A stretch of DNA of 28,493 nucleotides from a virus. The stretch spans positions 1-28,493 of IMG/VR virus record IMGVR_UViG_3300033273_000484; one strand, 5' to 3'. This document shows positions 18,006 to 27,366 of the stretch, piece by piece. Below the pieces are notes generated by a model that was not told where the DNA came from, did not search any database, and saw only the letters and a program-made list of their open reading frames with translations. The stretch's first letter is position 1. Each line of letters starts with the position of its first letter. Position numbers and translations under genes: made by a program.

Positions 18006-19601
18006 ATGCCTGCAATTATATCGGATCAATTCAGAATTCTCAACGCCGAGAACTTCGTAAAGAACATTACCGGCGTTGCGAATACTACTGATAAGTATTA
18101 TACGTTCATTGGTATGCCTAATGCCTTAGAACCGACGGCAGGGGGTGCTGCAGATTGGACTACCAACACTCCCTCTCCCTTGGATGGGTTTAAGGAAGAA
18201 AGTGAAATAAAACAATCTATCATTGCGATGAAACAAATTACGTCTCAAGACGTAAGAAGATTGGTTAGAAAGGTAGAATGGGTTTCTGGTACTACCTACG
18301 AAATGTATAGACATGATTATACAGTTTATAATCGAACACCAGTAAACCAATCAACTTCTTTATATCAGTCAAATTATTATGTTATAAATGATGATCTAAG
18401 AGTTTATATTTGTTTACAAAATGGAACAGATCCAGAAAACCCTTCTGGAAAACCATCGTTTGACCAACCAGACTTTATTGACTTGGAACCAAGGGCTGCA
18501 GGAACCTCTGGTGATGGTTATGTTTGGAAATATCTTTATACTATTAAACCTTCTGAGATTGTAAAATTCGATTCTATTGAATATATTCCAGTACCAGAAA
18601 ATTGGGGAACTTCTGGAGAAAGTATTTCTACTAAAAGTAATGCTATTGCAGGAAAAGTAGAAACTATTCTTATTGAAGATAGGGGATCTAACTATCAACC
18701 AATTTCAACATCATTCTCGAATGTTCCTATTTTAGGTGATGGTAGTGGAGGTAAAGCAACTATTACTATCGATTCTTTTGGTAAGGTATCAGAAGTATTC
18801 GTAACTGATGGAGGTAAAGATTACACTTACGGAACTATTCAGTTTTATCCAGGTGCTCCAGAAACAGATAGTGGGGAGGCTCTGAGTAATTTAGCAAATA
18901 CAGGAATTGGAACAACTTCATTTGCATCATTTAATGTTATTATACCACCCAAAGGTGGTCATGGTTTTGATATTTACAGAGAATTGGGTGCATACAGAGT
19001 TCTTTTATTCTCAAGATTTGAAACTATTGAAACAAATCCAGATATTATTTTAGGTAATGATTTTGCAAGAGTTGGTATTTTGAAAAATCCAACTATATTC
19101 GGAAGTAATAGTGAAATATTAAGTCAGAATATGGTAAGTGGATTGGGAGCTCTCAAATTGTCTGGGGTAACTACTGCAACAACATATGCAGTTGACTCTG
19201 TAATCAAACAAACTGTTGGTTTAGGATCCACTGCAATTGGATATGTTGCATCTTGGGATAAAACTACAGGAGTATTAAAATACTATCAACCAACTGGACT
19301 TGCTTCTAGTGAATCTGGATTTAAGATTATCCCATTCACCGCTTCACCTGACACTGGATATGGAGTTACTATCAATTGTTCATCAATTGTTGGACCAGCA
19401 TTATCCATTGACACCGCATTTCAAGGTGTAACTACATCAATAAATAATAAGATATATCAATTAGGTCTAGACTTTGTAGCTGGTATTGGATCTGAGGAAT
19501 TTAATAGAAAGTCTGGTGAACTAATCTACATAGATAATAGGGCCCCGATCCCTAGATCCGCTAGCCAAAAAGAAGATATCAAAGTTGTACTGGAGTTCTA
19601 A
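18006..19601 (+). CDS. gp8: Baseplate wedge protein gp8, enlarged
   Basis: The 531-residue protein (T4 gp8 is 334) is the wedge subunit that dimerises and binds gp7 and gp10. The segment G-D-G-Y-V-W-K-Y-L-Y near residue 169 matches G-D-G-Y-V-W-E-Y-L-F of T4 gp8, and the C-terminus (503-531), with S-G-E-L-I-Y-I-D-N-R-A-P-I, matches S-G-E-M-I-Y-M-E-N-R-P-P-I. Between these, about residues 215-290 hold two of the G-x-G-Y-type beta modules seen in gp7 (ending DRGSNY and DGGKDY), which helps explain the extra length. An AAGAAGGA tract lies 20 or more bases before the ATG, too far to be an ordinary ribosome site; TGTTCTAAA directly precedes the start. The next gene starts six bases after the stop. 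Confidence 0.92.
   Translation: MPAIISDQFRILNAENFVKNITGVANTTDKYYTFIGMPNALEPTAGGAADWTTNTPSPLDGFKEESEIKQSIIAMKQITSQDVRRLVRKVEWVSGTTYEMYRHDYTVYNRTPVNQSTSLYQSNYYVINDDLRVYICLQNGTDPENPSGKPSFDQPDFIDLEPRAAGTSGDGYVWKYLYTIKPSEIVKFDSIEYIPVPENWGTSGESISTKSNAIAGKVETILIEDRGSNYQPISTSFSNVPILGDGSGGKATITIDSFGKVSEVFVTDGGKDYTYGTIQFYPGAPETDSGEALSNLANTGIGTTSFASFNVIIPPKGGHGFDIYRELGAYRVLLFSRFETIETNPDIILGNDFARVGILKNPTIFGSNSEILSQNMVSGLGALKLSGVTTATTYAVDSVIKQTVGLGSTAIGYVASWDKTTGVLKYYQPTGLASSESGFKIIPFTASPDTGYGVTINCSSIVGPALSIDTAFQGVTTSINNKIYQLGLDFVAGIGSEEFNRKSGELIYIDNRAPIPRSASQKEDIKVVLEF
19439..19446 (+). promoter_or_regulatory. Possible internal late promoter AATAAATA in gp8
   Basis: The same octamer and leading C as at 17967-17975 occur inside the gp8 coding region, 161 bases before the DUF4815-type gene. 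It falls on ordinary Asn and Lys codons in AT-rich DNA, so chance is a real alternative. Confidence 0.25.
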
Positions 19602-19607
19602 ATCAAC

Positions 19608-22600
19608 ATGGCACAGAATATCAATTTAAACGCTTCTCCATACTTCGACGATTTTGATTCGTCAAGTAATTATCAGAGGGTTTTATTCAAGCCAGGAACT
19701 CCTATTCAGGCAAGAGAACTTACTACCCTACAGTCAATTCTACAAAATCAAGTAGAACAGTTCGGTAAACACTTTTTTAAAGAAGGATCCGTCGTAATTC
19801 CTGGTCAAATTGCATATGATCCCGACTATTTCTACGTTCAGATTGATGCTAATCACTTGGGAGTTCCAGTAGAAATTTACTTAGAATCTTTGATTGGTCA
19901 AACAATTAGGGGACAAGTTAGTGGCGTCAAGGCGAAAGTTGTAGATTATATCACATCTTCTACTTCCGAAAGAGGAAATCCTACTCTCTATGTGAAATAT
20001 CAAAGTGGTAGTGAAAATGATGAAGGTGCTAATGGAAATCAAAAAACCATATTTGATGGTGGCGAAAACCTCGTTGTCACTAAAGATGTAAAATATTCAT
20101 TATCTACAATTAAATCCGAGTCTACTTTTGCTACTACTCTCCTTACAGATGCAGTTGGCGAAGGTTCGGTTGCAAAAATTGCAGATGGCGTCTATTTCAT
20201 TAGAGGATTTTTTGTAAATGTTCCTGCTCAGAAAGTAATTCTTGATCAGTATAGTGATACTCCATCATATAGAGTTGGACTCTTTATCAATGAAAATATT
20301 ACTGTTGCTTCAAATGAAAATCCAGATTTATTTGATAATGCAAGAGGATTTTCAAACTTTGCAGCACCAGGTGCAGATAGACTAAAAATAACTACAACTT
20401 TAATTAAAAAAAGTTTAGATGATCTTAATGATGAAGATTTTATCGAATTACTCAGGATTGAAAATGGAATAGTTCAAAAATTTGTAAAAGATAGTGCTTA
20501 TAATATCATCAATGATGAACTTGCAAGAAGAACATATGATGAGTCTGGTCATTACTATGTAACTCCCTTTAAAATAGAAGTAAAAGAGTCTTTGAATGAC
20601 CAGGTTGGTAATGATGGTGTCTATTTACCATTCCAACAAACTCAATCTGGAATTGTACCTTCTGACGATTTTCTTTCCTTACAGATTTCTCCAGGAAAAG
20701 CATATGTTAGAGGATATGAAATTGAAACTATTAGTACAACATCTGTAGATGTCCCTAAAGCAAGAACTACTGAATTAAAAGAAAATTCAAGTGTTCCATT
20801 TACTTTGGGTAGACAATTTGAACTCAATAACCTCCATGGTTCACTTCCAGTAGGATTTTCGACAGCAACTGTTAAATTACATGCAGATAGAACTGTAACT
20901 GGTGGTTCTGCGTCTGGTCTCGAAATAGGTGTTGCAAGAGTTTATGATTTAAAACTGAAAAATGCAGAATATCAAGATAATTCTACGACATTTGTAACTC
21001 ATTTGTATGATGTTCAGACATACAATTACATAAATTTAAATTCTAGTATTAGTTTAAGTTTACCAGCATACATTGAGGGTAAAAATAGTAGTGCTCACGG
21101 ATACCTAGTAAATGCTGTAGATAATAGTAACCAAATCATACTATATCAAGTTTCTGGAACTTTTATCAAAAACGAACAAATTAAGATCAATGGTGTAGAT
21201 AACTCTAGAACTATTGAAGATGTTCGCGATTATAGTATGAATGACGTGAAACAATTATATTCCAGTTCCGCATCATTTACAGCAGATCTTAAACTCGATA
21301 GAAGTATTTCTTTAGCAGCTCAAGGAGATGAATTTAGTATTACTTCTGATGGTGTAGTCAAGTCTCCAAATCAAACATTTTTTGTAGGTATTCAAACTGG
21401 AGATGTTATTGCATATGCGAAAGAAGGCGATACATTACCTACTTTCAATAGAGTAGTTAACGTTAATCCAACTGCAAAAACTATCACGGTAGAAGATACT
21501 ACATCAATTACCGATGTTTCTGTGGGAACTTTGCCTGCCTCTACTATTAGTGTAAGTAATGTTCTGAAATTGACTCCTCAAGAGTTTGGACTAAACGAAG
21601 CATTTCTCTATGCACCTCTTGAAGAAACAAATGTATCTGATACTGATATTTCAGAATCTAATATTGTTGTGAGAAAGGCATATGATGTTACTATTGCATC
21701 TGGTGGTTTGAATCAAACTTTGGAAACAGATGTTTCCCTAACTCTAGAACCATTTGATGAGGAAGATTATAACCTTACATTTACTGGAAATGGTAATGTT
21801 GAAACATTAAACAATAGAAAATTAACAGTAAGTGGTAGAACAATTACACTTCAAGATATTAGTGAAAACGGTTCAGCGAGACTTACTGTAACATTTAAGA
21901 AAAAAGATCTTACAACAAAGAGTAAAGTTTACAATAGAAATGCTTCTCTTATTGTTAATCTTTCTTCTCAGACTGCTTCTGGTACTGCATCTACTTCGAT
22001 TCAAGATGGATTGACATATGGTCCAATTTATGGAACAAGAGTTCAAGATAAACAAATTTGTTTAAATGTTCCTGATGTTCAAGAAGTTCTTGCCATATTT
22101 GAGTCAAATGACACCAATGATCCAGAACTTCCTAAATTAACTCTAACAAACTTTAATGCAAATGTACTTAACAGCATTAAAGGAGAATATATTAAGGGTG
22201 AGACTAGTGGAGCCGTTGGATCTTTAGTATCAAGTAATTCTACAAATGAAGTTGAGTTTGTATACTTAAACGAACAAACCTTCCAAACTGATGAAAAAGT
22301 AACATTTGCAGAATCACAAATTACTGCAAATATTTTCTCTATTTCAGTTGGTGATAGAGATATTGTGGCCAACTTTGAGTTGGACCCGAATCAAAAACCA
22401 GAATTTGCAGATTATTCTTATCTACTAAGAAGAAGTGATACAAATGCACCTACGAGAAAGATTAGAGTAATCTTCAATCACTACGTTTTAAACGCTGATG
22501 ACCCAGGTGATTTTGTAACTGTAGACTCATATGAGAAACAAAGATACAAGTCAGATATTCCTTTAATTGAAGGTATTGGGTGTAGTGATATTATTGATGT

Positions 22601-25600
22601 AAGACCAAGAGTAGTGCCCTTTGATGTATCCAGTGCGACTAGATCTCCATTTGAATATAACGCAAGAACATTTGACAAAGCTACCAACTCTTCTCCTTTC
22701 AATTTAGTAAGTGATAAAGCAATCAATTTAGATTATAACTTCTATGTCGGTAGAATTGACAGACTTTATTTAAATAAAGATGGTGAATTTTTCCTCGCAG
22801 AGGGTGTTGCTTCTAAGACACCAAAAGAACCACAGGTAGTGGACACATCTTTGGATGTTGGTACTATTGATATTCCACCATATACATACAAAGTTGATGA
22901 TGTTGAAGTCGTTCTAACTCCTCATAAGAGATATAGAATGGTTGATATTGCTCAACTAGAAGATAGATTGACAAGTGTAGAAAATTACACTGCATTATCT
23001 TTGCTTGAAACTGAGACTAAAAACCTTACTATTAGGGACTCTCAGACAGGTCTGGATAGATTTAAGTCTGGTTTCTTTGTTGATAATTTTAGATCTGTAT
23101 TTGGTGGAGGAATAGGAGATCAATCTTACAAGTGTGCAGTTGATACTGAAAATGGTCATCTAAGACCAACTCACTACACTACTGCATTTGATTTACTTCT
23201 TGGTTCTGAAGCAGTTATTGGTGCTTCTAATGTTGCAGATCCTTCAGCGGATCTTAGATTTGTGAAAGATCTCGGAACTCCAAATACTATCAAAAAAGGT
23301 GATGTAATTTGTTTGAATTTTGAAGACACTGTATATTTCTCTAACAAATTTGCAACCAGATCGGAAAATGTAAATCCATTCCACGTTGTAAACTGGATTG
23401 GTGCTATTGAATTGAATCCTGGAACTGATACATGGATTGAAACTAGGAAAACTAGTAGAACTGCCGATATTGAAGGTAGTTATTCGGCAGCTCTAGGAAT
23501 TACTGGCGCTGATAGTAATACTGGAATTTCTCCTGTAGAGTGGGGTTCTTGGGAAACTACTTGGAGAGGAACTCAAGTTACTGGTAGAAGTACAAGAGTT
23601 AGAAGAGGTAGAGTAAGAGTAAGAAGAACTGTCCGAACTGGACCAAGAAGACGTAGAGGAAGACTAAGGACTACCACTACCACTAGAACGAGAAGAATAG
23701 TAAGAACAACAAGTACAACTACTCTAACCACAACAAGACAACAGAGATCTGGAACTCAGTTCCGTGTTAGAGAGAGATTTGATACTACAAATCTGGGAGA
23801 TAGAGTAGTTTCTACCGAAGTTGTTCATACAATGAGAAGTAGAAATATTGAATTTATTGCTAGAAGAATGAAACCCAATGGTAGAGTTTATCCCTTCTTC
23901 GATAATGTTGATATGTCGAAGTATATTATTCCTAAACTCGTGGAAATCGAGATGGTTAATGGAACTTTCCAAGTTGGTGAAACTATTATTGGAAATAGAG
24001 GTGCAGCCTCTATTAGAGTGAGGGCTGCAAAAGCAGACCATAAGTACGGTCCTTATAATAGTCCATCTCAAACCTATAAACAAAATCCATATAAATCTGG
24101 AGAGGTTTTACCACAGGCATACTCTACAACATCAACTATCCTTAATATTGATACAGCTGGATTAGAACTTCAGTCTGCATCTGGATATTTTGGATATATT
24201 GTTGAAGGAATGCAATTGGTTGGACAATCTAGTGGTGCTGTTGCAACAGTAAAGACTATTAGATTGAAAGCAGATAATTCTGGTACTATTATTGGTTCTT
24301 TATATCTACCAGACCCAACATTACCATCAACACCTTCATTCAATACTGGAACGAAAACTTTTGCACTTACTTCCAGTAAAACTAAGTCAACCATTGTTGG
24401 CACTAAAGATAGTGAAGCTGAAACAACTTACACTGCAACTGGAACTCTACAAAATGTAGAGAACCTTACTCTTAGAATGAGAAATGCAGATGTTGAAAGA
24501 AATACTGTTTCTGGATCCAGAACACTAACCAGTTCACGAACCAGAACCAGATCTAGAACAAGTTTCAGAAGTAGAACAACTAGACAGAGGAGGTGGGTTG
24601 ATCCACTTGCACAATCTTTTGAAGTTCCAGATGAAAATGGAATCTTTATTTCTAAGGTAGATTTCTTCTTTAGAACAATTGATTCGACTGGACTACCAGT
24701 TACATGTCAAATTAGAACAATGCAAACTGGTTTACCAACTCAAACAATTGTTCCATTTGGTGAAATTGTTCTAACACCAGATCAGGTTAGTGTTTCCGAT
24801 GATGCGACTGTACCAACTACCTTTGAATTCCCATCACCAGTATATCTTGCACCTAATCAGGCATATTGTTTCGTTCTCCTTTCTGCTTCAAACGAATACA
24901 ATGTTTGGATTTCTAGAATGGGTGAAAGAGATGTTTCTACTTTAGATAAAGCAGAATCTGAACAAATTATTGTTTCGCAACAACCATTACTTGGTTCATT
25001 GTTCAAATCTCAGAATGGCGCAACATGGGATCCTGCACAATATGAAGATCTCAAATTGACTGCATACAGAGCAGAATTTTTTGATGGTTCTTCAACCGCT
25101 AGGTTCTATAATCCAGATTTGGATATTGGTAATAATCAAATTGCAACCCTAGATGTTAACCCTCTAGAAACAACTTCTAAATCCATAGTAGTTGGTATTG
25201 CTAAGAGTCTGTCTACAACAGAAATAGGTAATTTAACACCAGGTGTGAAAATTTTACAACAATCGAACAATGGATTCTCTGGAAATTTGAGAAGTTTAGT
25301 AGGTGCTATAGGTATTGGTAGTGATCTTGTAATTACTAATGCGGGAACAGCATTCACTTCAAATTCTACAACATATAGTAATGTAGATCTAATTTCTTTG
25401 ACTGGAAGAGGAAAGGGCGGAAAAGCAACAGTAACTGTTAGTGGTGGTGTTGCAGTTGCCGCAACAGTTTCTGTGGGTGGTACTGGTTATGCATATGGAG
25501 ATTCTTTAACTGTAGATTATGCAGATACTGACAACTTTGGTAATAACTTAATCCTTTCTATTCCAAATACTGTTGGTGTTATTTCCGCATTCAATTCTTT

Positions 25601-27113
25601 AATTATTGATAGAGTTCAGGGTGATATTGCAGTTGATGGATCCTCAACCCTTTTCTATGTTGGTTCTAGTGGAACTGCAAATATCGCAGGTGCATCCAAT
25701 GTTAAATTTGCAGAAACCCTGAGTGATGGATTGCATCTTAAGGTTAGACATCAAAATCATGGCATGTATGCTGTCAATAATCTAGTTAAATTAACTGGAA
25801 TTCAACCAGATCAAAAACCACAAAAGATCAGTGCAAAGTATGAATCATCTTCTACAGATAATCTAACTGTAACAAGTGTTGGAATCTTTACCAGTTTTGA
25901 AAATGTGCCGGTTTCTACTGTAAATCCAGGTTATATTATTATCGACGATGAAATCATTAAGTATACGGGCGTAAACACTGCAGCAAGTTCTCTTACTGGA
26001 ATTAGTAGAGCTCAAGATAATACAATTGCGGAACGTCATAAGATAAATGAACCAGTATTCAAATATGAAATGAATGGTGTTTCATTGAGAAGAATTAATA
26101 GAACTCATGACTTCTCAGACGTTAATCACTCACTATATCCAATCGATACTGATTCATACCACATCAAGATTGATGCCGCGGATATAAATTATGGAACAGA
26201 CAGAACTACTGGAAATGCCAACTCTTTCCCAGTGTTGCACTTCAATGAGGACAAAAAGTGTGGATCTTATGATCAACTAACACTTAAAAACTCTACAAGG
26301 ACTGCACATGCTACCCAAAATATAACATATAGTGCATTAACACCAAATCTACAAACTGCAATTCCAGAGGGAACAAGCATATCCGCAAAAGTCAGAAGTT
26401 TCTCAGGAAGTTCTCCTGGAAATCTCGCACAAATTTCTTTCCAAGATCAAGGATTTGAAGATATTAGTCTTGAGAGTACTAATTTCTTTGAAACTCCGAG
26501 AATCGTATGTTCTAAAGTTAATGAAGATGAATTCCTACAGGATTTCCCTGGAAGAAAGTCTTTCACTATTGAAGTAACTTTATCAACTAGCGATACTAAG
26601 GTATCACCAATGATTGACCTTGATAGAACCAATGCAATCTTTACTGGAAATAGAATTAACTCTAATATTACTGATTTTGCTACTGATGGTAGGGTGAATT
26701 CTGTTGACGAAGATCCTTCAGTTGCAACATATGTTACAAAAATCATCAAACTCGAAAGAGGTGCAGATAATTTAAGAGTATTCTTTGACGCATACAGACA
26801 TTCTAGTAATGATATTAGAGTGTTGTATAGACTATTCAGAACTGATACTGATGAATCTAACCAGTCATATGAACTATTCCCTGGATATAAGAATCTAAAT
26901 GCTAGTGGTGATGTTGTTGATCCTGCTAAGAATGATGGTTTGCCTGATAAAGTAGTTGATTTTTCAAATACCGATGATGATTTCAGAAGTTATGAGTACA
27001 CAGCTAAGAATTTGGCACTATTCAATGGATTCCAGGTTAAAATTATTATGACTGGAACAAATATTGCGAAAGTGCCTCTGATTAGAGATCTGAGAGTTAT
27101 TGCGACTGCTTGA
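19608..27113 (+). CDS. Giant DUF4815-type virion structural protein, 2501 residues
   Basis: The N-terminus (residues 1-65: P-Y-F-D-D-F, V-L-F-K-P-G, I-Q-A-R-E-L, L-Q-S-I-L, Q-F-G-K-H-F-F-K-E-G-S) matches DUF4815, found in tail or baseplate structural proteins of marine T4-like phages. About residues 1319-1392 and 1638-1663 are Arg/Thr-rich. D-P-L-A-Q-S-F at 1665-1671 opens a jelly-roll-like stretch to about 1830, with typical strands K-V-D-F-F-F and C-Q-I-R. A G-x-G-Y beta module lies near 25318-25515 and an I-D-D-E-I-I-K-Y module near 25921-26000. The C-terminus (F-N-G-F-Q-V-K-I-I-M-T-G-T-N..L-R-V-I-A) is like that of cyanophage homologues I remember. Its place after gp8 corresponds to T4 gp9/gp10, so a role at the baseplate rim or in fibre attachment is plausible. 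TGGAG lies 13 bases before the ATG, and the start is probably coupled to gp8. Confidence 0.82.
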   Translation: MAQNINLNASPYFDDFDSSSNYQRVLFKPGTPIQARELTTLQSILQNQVEQFGKHFFKEGSVVIPGQIAYDPDYFYVQIDANHLGVPVEIYLESLIGQTIRGQVSGVKAKVVDYITSSTSERGNPTLYVKYQSGSENDEGANGNQKTIFDGGENLVVTKDVKYSLSTIKSESTFATTLLTDAVGEGSVAKIADGVYFIRGFFVNVPAQKVILDQYSDTPSYRVGLFINENITVASNENPDLFDNARGFSNFAAPGADRLKITTTLIKKSLDDLNDEDFIELLRIENGIVQKFVKDSAYNIINDELARRTYDESGHYYVTPFKIEVKESLNDQVGNDGVYLPFQQTQSGIVPSDDFLSLQISPGKAYVRGYEIETISTTSVDVPKARTTELKENSSVPFTLGRQFELNNLHGSLPVGFSTATVKLHADRTVTGGSASGLEIGVARVYDLKLKNAEYQDNSTTFVTHLYDVQTYNYINLNSSISLSLPAYIEGKNSSAHGYLVNAVDNSNQIILYQVSGTFIKNEQIKINGVDNSRTIEDVRDYSMNDVKQLYSSSASFTADLKLDRSISLAAQGDEFSITSDGVVKSPNQTFFVGIQTGDVIAYAKEGDTLPTFNRVVNVNPTAKTITVEDTTSITDVSVGTLPASTISVSNVLKLTPQEFGLNEAFLYAPLEETNVSDTDISESNIVVRKAYDVTIASGGLNQTLETDVSLTLEPFDEEDYNLTFTGNGNVETLNNRKLTVSGRTITLQDISENGSARLTVTFKKKDLTTKSKVYNRNASLIVNLSSQTASGTASTSIQDGLTYGPIYGTRVQDKQICLNVPDVQEVLAIFESNDTNDPELPKLTLTNFNANVLNSIKGEYIKGETSGAVGSLVSSNSTNEVEFVYLNEQTFQTDEKVTFAESQITANIFSISVGDRDIVANFELDPNQKPEFADYSYLLRRSDTNAPTRKIRVIFNHYVLNADDPGDFVTVDSYEKQRYKSDIPLIEGIGCSDIIDVRPRVVPFDVSSATRSPFEYNARTFDKATNSSPFNLVSDKAINLDYNFYVGRIDRLYLNKDGEFFLAEGVASKTPKEPQVVDTSLDVGTIDIPPYTYKVDDVEVVLTPHKRYRMVDIAQLEDRLTSVENYTALSLLETETKNLTIRDSQTGLDRFKSGFFVDNFRSVFGGGIGDQSYKCAVDTENGHLRPTHYTTAFDLLLGSEAVIGASNVADPSADLRFVKDLGTPNTIKKGDVICLNFEDTVYFSNKFATRSENVNPFHVVNWIGAIELNPGTDTWIETRKTSRTADIEGSYSAALGITGADSNTGISPVEWGSWETTWRGTQVTGRSTRVRRGRVRVRRTVRTGPRRRRGRLRTTTTTRTRRIVRTTSTTTLTTTRQQRSGTQFRVRERFDTTNLGDRVVSTEVVHTMRSRNIEFIARRMKPNGRVYPFFDNVDMSKYIIPKLVEIEMVNGTFQVGETIIGNRGAASIRVRAAKADHKYGPYNSPSQTYKQNPYKSGEVLPQAYSTTSTILNIDTAGLELQSASGYFGYIVEGMQLVGQSSGAVATVKTIRLKADNSGTIIGSLYLPDPTLPSTPSFNTGTKTFALTSSKTKSTIVGTKDSEAETTYTATGTLQNVENLTLRMRNADVERNTVSGSRTLTSSRTRTRSRTSFRSRTTRQRRWVDPLAQSFEVPDENGIFISKVDFFFRTIDSTGLPVTCQIRTMQTGLPTQTIVPFGEIVLTPDQVSVSDDATVPTTFEFPSPVYLAPNQAYCFVLLSASNEYNVWISRMGERDVSTLDKAESEQIIVSQQPLLGSLFKSQNGATWDPAQYEDLKLTAYRAEFFDGSSTARFYNPDLDIGNNQIATLDVNPLETTSKSIVVGIAKSLSTTEIGNLTPGVKILQQSNNGFSGNLRSLVGAIGIGSDLVITNAGTAFTSNSTTYSNVDLISLTGRGKGGKATVTVSGGVAVAATVSVGGTGYAYGDSLTVDYADTDNFGNNLILSIPNTVGVISAFNSLIIDRVQGDIAVDGSSTLFYVGSSGTANIAGASNVKFAETLSDGLHLKVRHQNHGMYAVNNLVKLTGIQPDQKPQKISAKYESSSTDNLTVTSVGIFTSFENVPVSTVNPGYIIIDDEIIKYTGVNTAASSLTGISRAQDNTIAERHKINEPVFKYEMNGVSLRRINRTHDFSDVNHSLYPIDTDSYHIKIDAADINYGTDRTTGNANSFPVLHFNEDKKCGSYDQLTLKNSTRTAHATQNITYSALTPNLQTAIPEGTSISAKVRSFSGSSPGNLAQISFQDQGFEDISLESTNFFETPRIVCSKVNEDEFLQDFPGRKSFTIEVTLSTSDTKVSPMIDLDRTNAIFTGNRINSNITDFATDGRVNSVDEDPSVATYVTKIIKLERGADNLRVFFDAYRHSSNDIRVLYRLFRTDTDESNQSYELFPGYKNLNASGDVVDPAKNDGLPDKVVDFSNTDDDFRSYEYTAKNLALFNGFQVKIIMTGTNIAKVPLIRDLRVIATA
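23562..23783 (+). other. Arg/Thr-rich segment 1 of the DUF4815-type protein
   Basis: Residues 1319-1392 contain 25 Arg in 74 residues, with runs such as G-P-R-R-R-R-G-R and alternating R-V-R, broken by Thr-rich stretches. Acidic residues are almost absent. The DNA is correspondingly purine-rich, mainly AGA codons. It lies between folded-looking parts, so a surface-exposed basic linker is likely. Confidence 0.8.
24519..24593 (+). other. Arg/Ser/Thr-rich segment 2 of the DUF4815-type protein
   Basis: Residues 1638-1662 contain 10 Arg in 25 residues, in an alternating R-T-R-T-R-S-R pattern directly before the W-V-D-P-L-A-Q-S-F motif. It is the second basic patch and sits at the edge of the jelly-roll-like region. 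Confidence 0.75.
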
Positions 27114-27114
27114 T

Positions 27115-27345
27115 ATGAAAAAAATTCCAGTAAAGGATCAACCAGGTTTATACCGTGATGAAAAAAGCGGAGCAATATTAAATTGCTCCGATATTGAATA
27201 TAATAATTACATGGAAGCGAAAAGATTTAAGTTGAGGGAACTTGAAGAAAAAGAAAATGAAAAAGAAGAAATCCGACAATTAAAGTCGGATGTAGAAGAT
27301 TTGAAGGACATGTTAAAACTGGTCTTAAATAAAATGGATAAATAG
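27115..27345 (+). CDS. Small coiled-coil protein, likely virion-associated
   Basis: The 76-residue protein has an N-terminal segment K-K-I-P-V-K-D-Q-P-G-L-Y-R-D with G-A-I-L-N-C, then a highly charged helix (about residues 35-76) with heptad-like Leu/Val/Met spacing, ideal for a coiled coil. I chose the ATG at 27115, one base after the preceding stop (TGATATG); an upstream TTG at 27100 would overlap the giant gene and adds only five residues. I recall similar short proteins after the DUF4815 gene in cyanophages; their function is unknown to me. A hairpin lies inside the gene, and its stop overlaps a late-promoter-like octamer. Confidence 0.75.
   Translation: MKKIPVKDQPGLYRDEKSGAILNCSDIEYNNYMEAKRFKLRELEEKENEKEEIRQLKSDVEDLKDMLKLVLNKMDK
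27161..27190 (-). terminator. Perfect 9-bp hairpin with A6 on its 5' side; minus-strand terminator form
   Basis: CGGAGCAAT (27168-27176) and ATTGCTCCG (27182-27190) pair perfectly around a five-base loop. Six A (27161-27166) and one G precede it, so on the minus strand the stem is followed by C and six T, a standard intrinsic-terminator layout. No T tract follows on the plus strand. It lies inside the coding region of the coiled-coil gene, so codon choice there may have been shaped by the structure. Confidence 0.5.
27337..27344 (+). promoter_or_regulatory. Late-promoter-like octamer GATAAATA over a stop codon
   Basis: GATAAATA encodes the final Asp-Lys of the coiled-coil gene and overlaps its TAG stop (27343-27345). 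It ends 22 bases before the next ATG. Confidence 0.55.
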
Positions 27346-27366
27346 CTAAAACTGTAAGTTCTAATA

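Noticed and set aside
23724-24083. Minus-strand open frame of 119 codons in the DUF4815-type gene
   Set aside because: It is a by-product of the AGA- and ACT-rich coding strand; no motif or start signal is present.
27100-27114. TTG start five codons upstream of the coiled-coil gene
   Set aside because: The ATG at 27115 sits right after the preceding stop and gives a typical coupled start; the TTG would add only five residues overlapping the giant gene.
27118-27124. A7 run at codons 2-4 of the coiled-coil gene as a programmed slippage site
   Set aside because: No alternative frame of useful length follows, and AAA codons are common in this DNA.
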